This document shows positions 23,300 through 23,896 of a stretch of DNA of 23,896 nt, one piece after another. The DNA lies in the NCBI GenBank assembly GCA_900755895.1, contig CAAEIG010000011.1, positions 1-23,896 on the forward strand, given 5' to 3'. The stretch is from Clostridia bacterium. Its GTDB lineage: Bacteria; Bacillota; Clostridia; Oscillospirales; Acutalibacteraceae. The translations under genes and the position numbers were made by a program. The notes under the pieces were generated by a model. That model was not told where the DNA came from, ran no database searches, and was given only the letters and a program-made list of their open reading frames with translations. Each line of letters opens with the position of its first letter. Position 1 is the stretch's first letter.

Positions 23300-23362
23300 T
23301 CGGATGAGTCCAAATGTTTTCTACAGCTCGATTAAATTTTTATATAAATTTTTCTTGAGTAG

Positions 23363-23391
23363 AGTCTATCACAAAAAATAGTGTGTGTCAA
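23363..23391 (-). promoter_or_regulatory. Promoter of the second importer operon
   Basis: Minus strand: consensus -35 TTGACA (23391-23386), 17-bp spacer, -10 TAGACT (23368-23363). A/T tracts directly upstream (23392-23415) resemble an UP element. Transcription should begin near 23356, leaving a leader of about 280 bases before the binding-protein start. Confidence 0.75.
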
Positions 23392-23451
23392 CAAATTTTT
23401 ATGAAAATTTTTACAAACGCAATTCTAAAATATCTTTTAAATAACTCCGAA

Positions 23452-23463
23452 GAAATCGATTTC
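23452..23463. promoter_or_regulatory. Palindrome GAAATCGATTTC, possible operator
   Basis: Perfect 12-bp palindrome with a central CG, the layout common in LacI-family operators. It lies about 60 bp upstream of the -35 of the importer promoter. A related half-conserved sequence, GATATCGATTC, is at 23526-23536. Assignment to the LacI regulator of this window is a guess. Confidence 0.3.
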
Positions 23464-23555
23464 GAAGCATCAAAAAGGTGAAAAAAAGCTGTTGTTCCGG
23501 GCAAAAATGGGATTTTAAATGGTATGATATCGATTCAAAGGCTCCGATTTTTCAT

Positions 23556-23620
23556 TTTTAGCTCTACTATACCTGGTACGGGAAACGAGCAAAGCTAAAA
23601 CCGCTTTATACAAGTGGTTT
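23556..23620. repeat. Two consecutive hairpins sharing an A-run
   Basis: First: TTTTAGCT (23556-23563) with AGCTAAAA (23593-23600), 29-nt loop that can pair further inside (CTC/GAG). Second: AAACCGCTT (23598-23606) with AAGTGGTTT (23612-23620), 5-nt loop, one G-U pair. They overlap by three bases, so both cannot form fully at once. The strand of use is unknown. Confidence 0.45.
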
Positions 23621-23668
23621 ACTTAAGTGTTATTTATAAATTTTTATATCCTATTTTTAAAAGCAGTA

Positions 23669-23702
23669 TAGTGTTCAAAACGGAGTTTTCTAAAATACAC
23701 TA
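23669..23702. repeat. Nested hairpin
   Basis: Outer stem TAGTGT (23669-23674) / ACACTA (23697-23702) encloses AAAAC-GGA-GTTTT. Part of the run of inverted repeats in this AT-rich stretch. Function unknown. Confidence 0.4.
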
Positions 23703-23773
23703 CCCAGTTTTTAGCCGACAACACGGAGTATTGGGTTCAGTTCAACCTTCACTCTCAGAAAAAAGGAGCAAAA

Positions 23774-23797
23774 CCTAGGCATTTCCTGGGCTTTTTT
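23774..23797 (+). terminator. Small terminator-like hairpin in the plus-strand leader
   Basis: CCTAGG (23774-23779) / CCTGGG (23785-23790), 5-nt loop, followed by C and six Ts on the plus strand; the single U-G pair is allowed on this strand but becomes a C-A mismatch on the other. It lies about 90 bases before the possible plus-strand start at 23887 and could be a leader terminator or end a short non-coding transcript. Confidence 0.5.
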
Positions 23798-23813
23798 CAC
23801 CCTTTTCCCACGG

Positions 23814-23859
23814 TGTGAGTTTATAGATAACTTAAACTCACAGGATCATGCCCTGTGAG
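23814..23859 (+). promoter_or_regulatory. Two mutually exclusive hairpins before the possible gene start
   Basis: TGTGAGTTTA (23814-23823) pairs perfectly with TAAACTCACA (23833-23842, 10 bp, 9-nt loop). CTCACAGG (23837-23844) pairs perfectly with CCTGTGAG (23852-23859, 8 bp, 7-nt loop). The segment CTCACA (23837-23842) is shared, so only one can form at a time. This is the layout of attenuators and riboswitch-type switches, and it lies 28 bases before the start at 23887. Confidence 0.55.
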
Positions 23860-23886
23860 AATCTAAAATTAAGAAGGTTGAAATCT

Positions 23887-23896
23887 ATGAACAAAA
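23887..23896 (+). CDS. Possible start of a plus-strand gene cut by the window edge
   Basis: ATG AAC AAA A at the very end, preceded by AAGAAGG about 9 bases upstream, a moderate ribosome site. Only Met-Asn-Lys is visible, so no function can be given. The upstream leader with a terminator-like stem and competing hairpins supports a real gene divergent from the importer operon. The call rests only on the ribosome site and context. Confidence 0.4.

Larger units (their letters stand above)
23076..23886. other. Gene-free, AT-rich intergenic region with many inverted repeats
   Basis: No credible protein-coding frame is present in these 811 bases. Part (about 23320-23700) is much richer in A+T than the rest of the window. 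It contains the promoter and leader of the binding-protein operon on the minus strand, at least six inverted repeats, three copies of an AAATTTTTAT motif (about 23333, 23393, 23638), a small plus-strand terminator and a pair of competing hairpins next to a possible plus-strand gene start. The main sites are listed separately. Confidence 0.8.

Noticed and set aside
23320..23700. CRISPR array or insertion sequence
   Set aside because: There are no regularly spaced direct repeats, no transposase frame and no matching terminal repeats with a target duplication.
23814..23859. CRP-like site (TGTGA ... TCACA)
   Set aside because: The spacings (19 and 11 bases) do not match the 6-base CRP spacer, and the half-sites are explained by longer perfect stems.

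Overview
The window looks like part of a Gram-positive Clostridia chromosome, probably an Oscillospiraceae-like gut or plant-fibre degrader. This is inferred from moderately high GC genes, strong AGGAGG ribosome sites, lipoprotein sugar-binding proteins with LplB/LplC-type permeases lacking their own ATPase, a YesM/YesN-type two-component system and paired AraC/LacI regulators. Nothing here fixes the species. It is an accessory carbohydrate-use region: 19 complete genes, a truncated gene at the left edge and a possible gene start at the right edge.

Region 1 (1-6.8 kb): a divergent module. A response regulator and histidine kinase (plus strand, 4169-6711) face an operon of two ABC permeases and a lipoprotein solute-binding protein (minus strand, 3968 to 362). 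A terminator follows, then the start of a glycoside hydrolase family 2 gene that runs off the left edge. The natural reading is that the kinase senses an extracellular saccharide, the regulator turns on the importer, and the GH2 enzyme cleaves the imported glycoside in the cytoplasm.

Region 2 (6.8-10.8 kb): an AEC-family permease with its own promoter, then a three-gene operon (promoter at 10808-10836, terminator at 7771-7806) for a TIM-barrel sugar isomerase/epimerase, a Gfo/Idh/MocA oxidoreductase and a cupin-AraC regulator.

Region 3 (10.9-18.2 kb): one tight operon on the minus strand: LacI regulator, FucI/AraA-fold isomerase, transketolase N and C subunits, a GlpK-like FGGY kinase and a DUF5060/DUF4038 glycoside hydrolase, ending in a clear terminator. 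Hydrolase + isomerase + kinase + two-subunit transketolase is what the known transketolase route for the branched plant pentose D-apiose requires (apioside to apiose to apulose to apulose-4-phosphate to xylulose-5-phosphate + DHAP), and DUF4038 is the domain of known apiosidases. This is the most interesting hypothesis in the window; it is inference.

Region 4 (18.3-23.1 kb): a second importer operon (lipoprotein binding protein, two permeases) followed by a divergent nucleoside-hydrolase-like protein. A roughly 100-base structured terminator/attenuator separates the binding-protein gene from the permeases. The binding protein carries a sequence matching an EF-hand calcium loop. This importer lies directly upstream of the region 3 operon and probably feeds it.

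Region 5 (23.08-23.89 kb): about 810 bases without a gene, AT-rich and crowded with inverted repeats. It holds a good minus-strand promoter with a leader of about 280 bases for the binding protein, and on the plus strand a small terminator plus two mutually exclusive hairpins just before a possible start codon at 23887.
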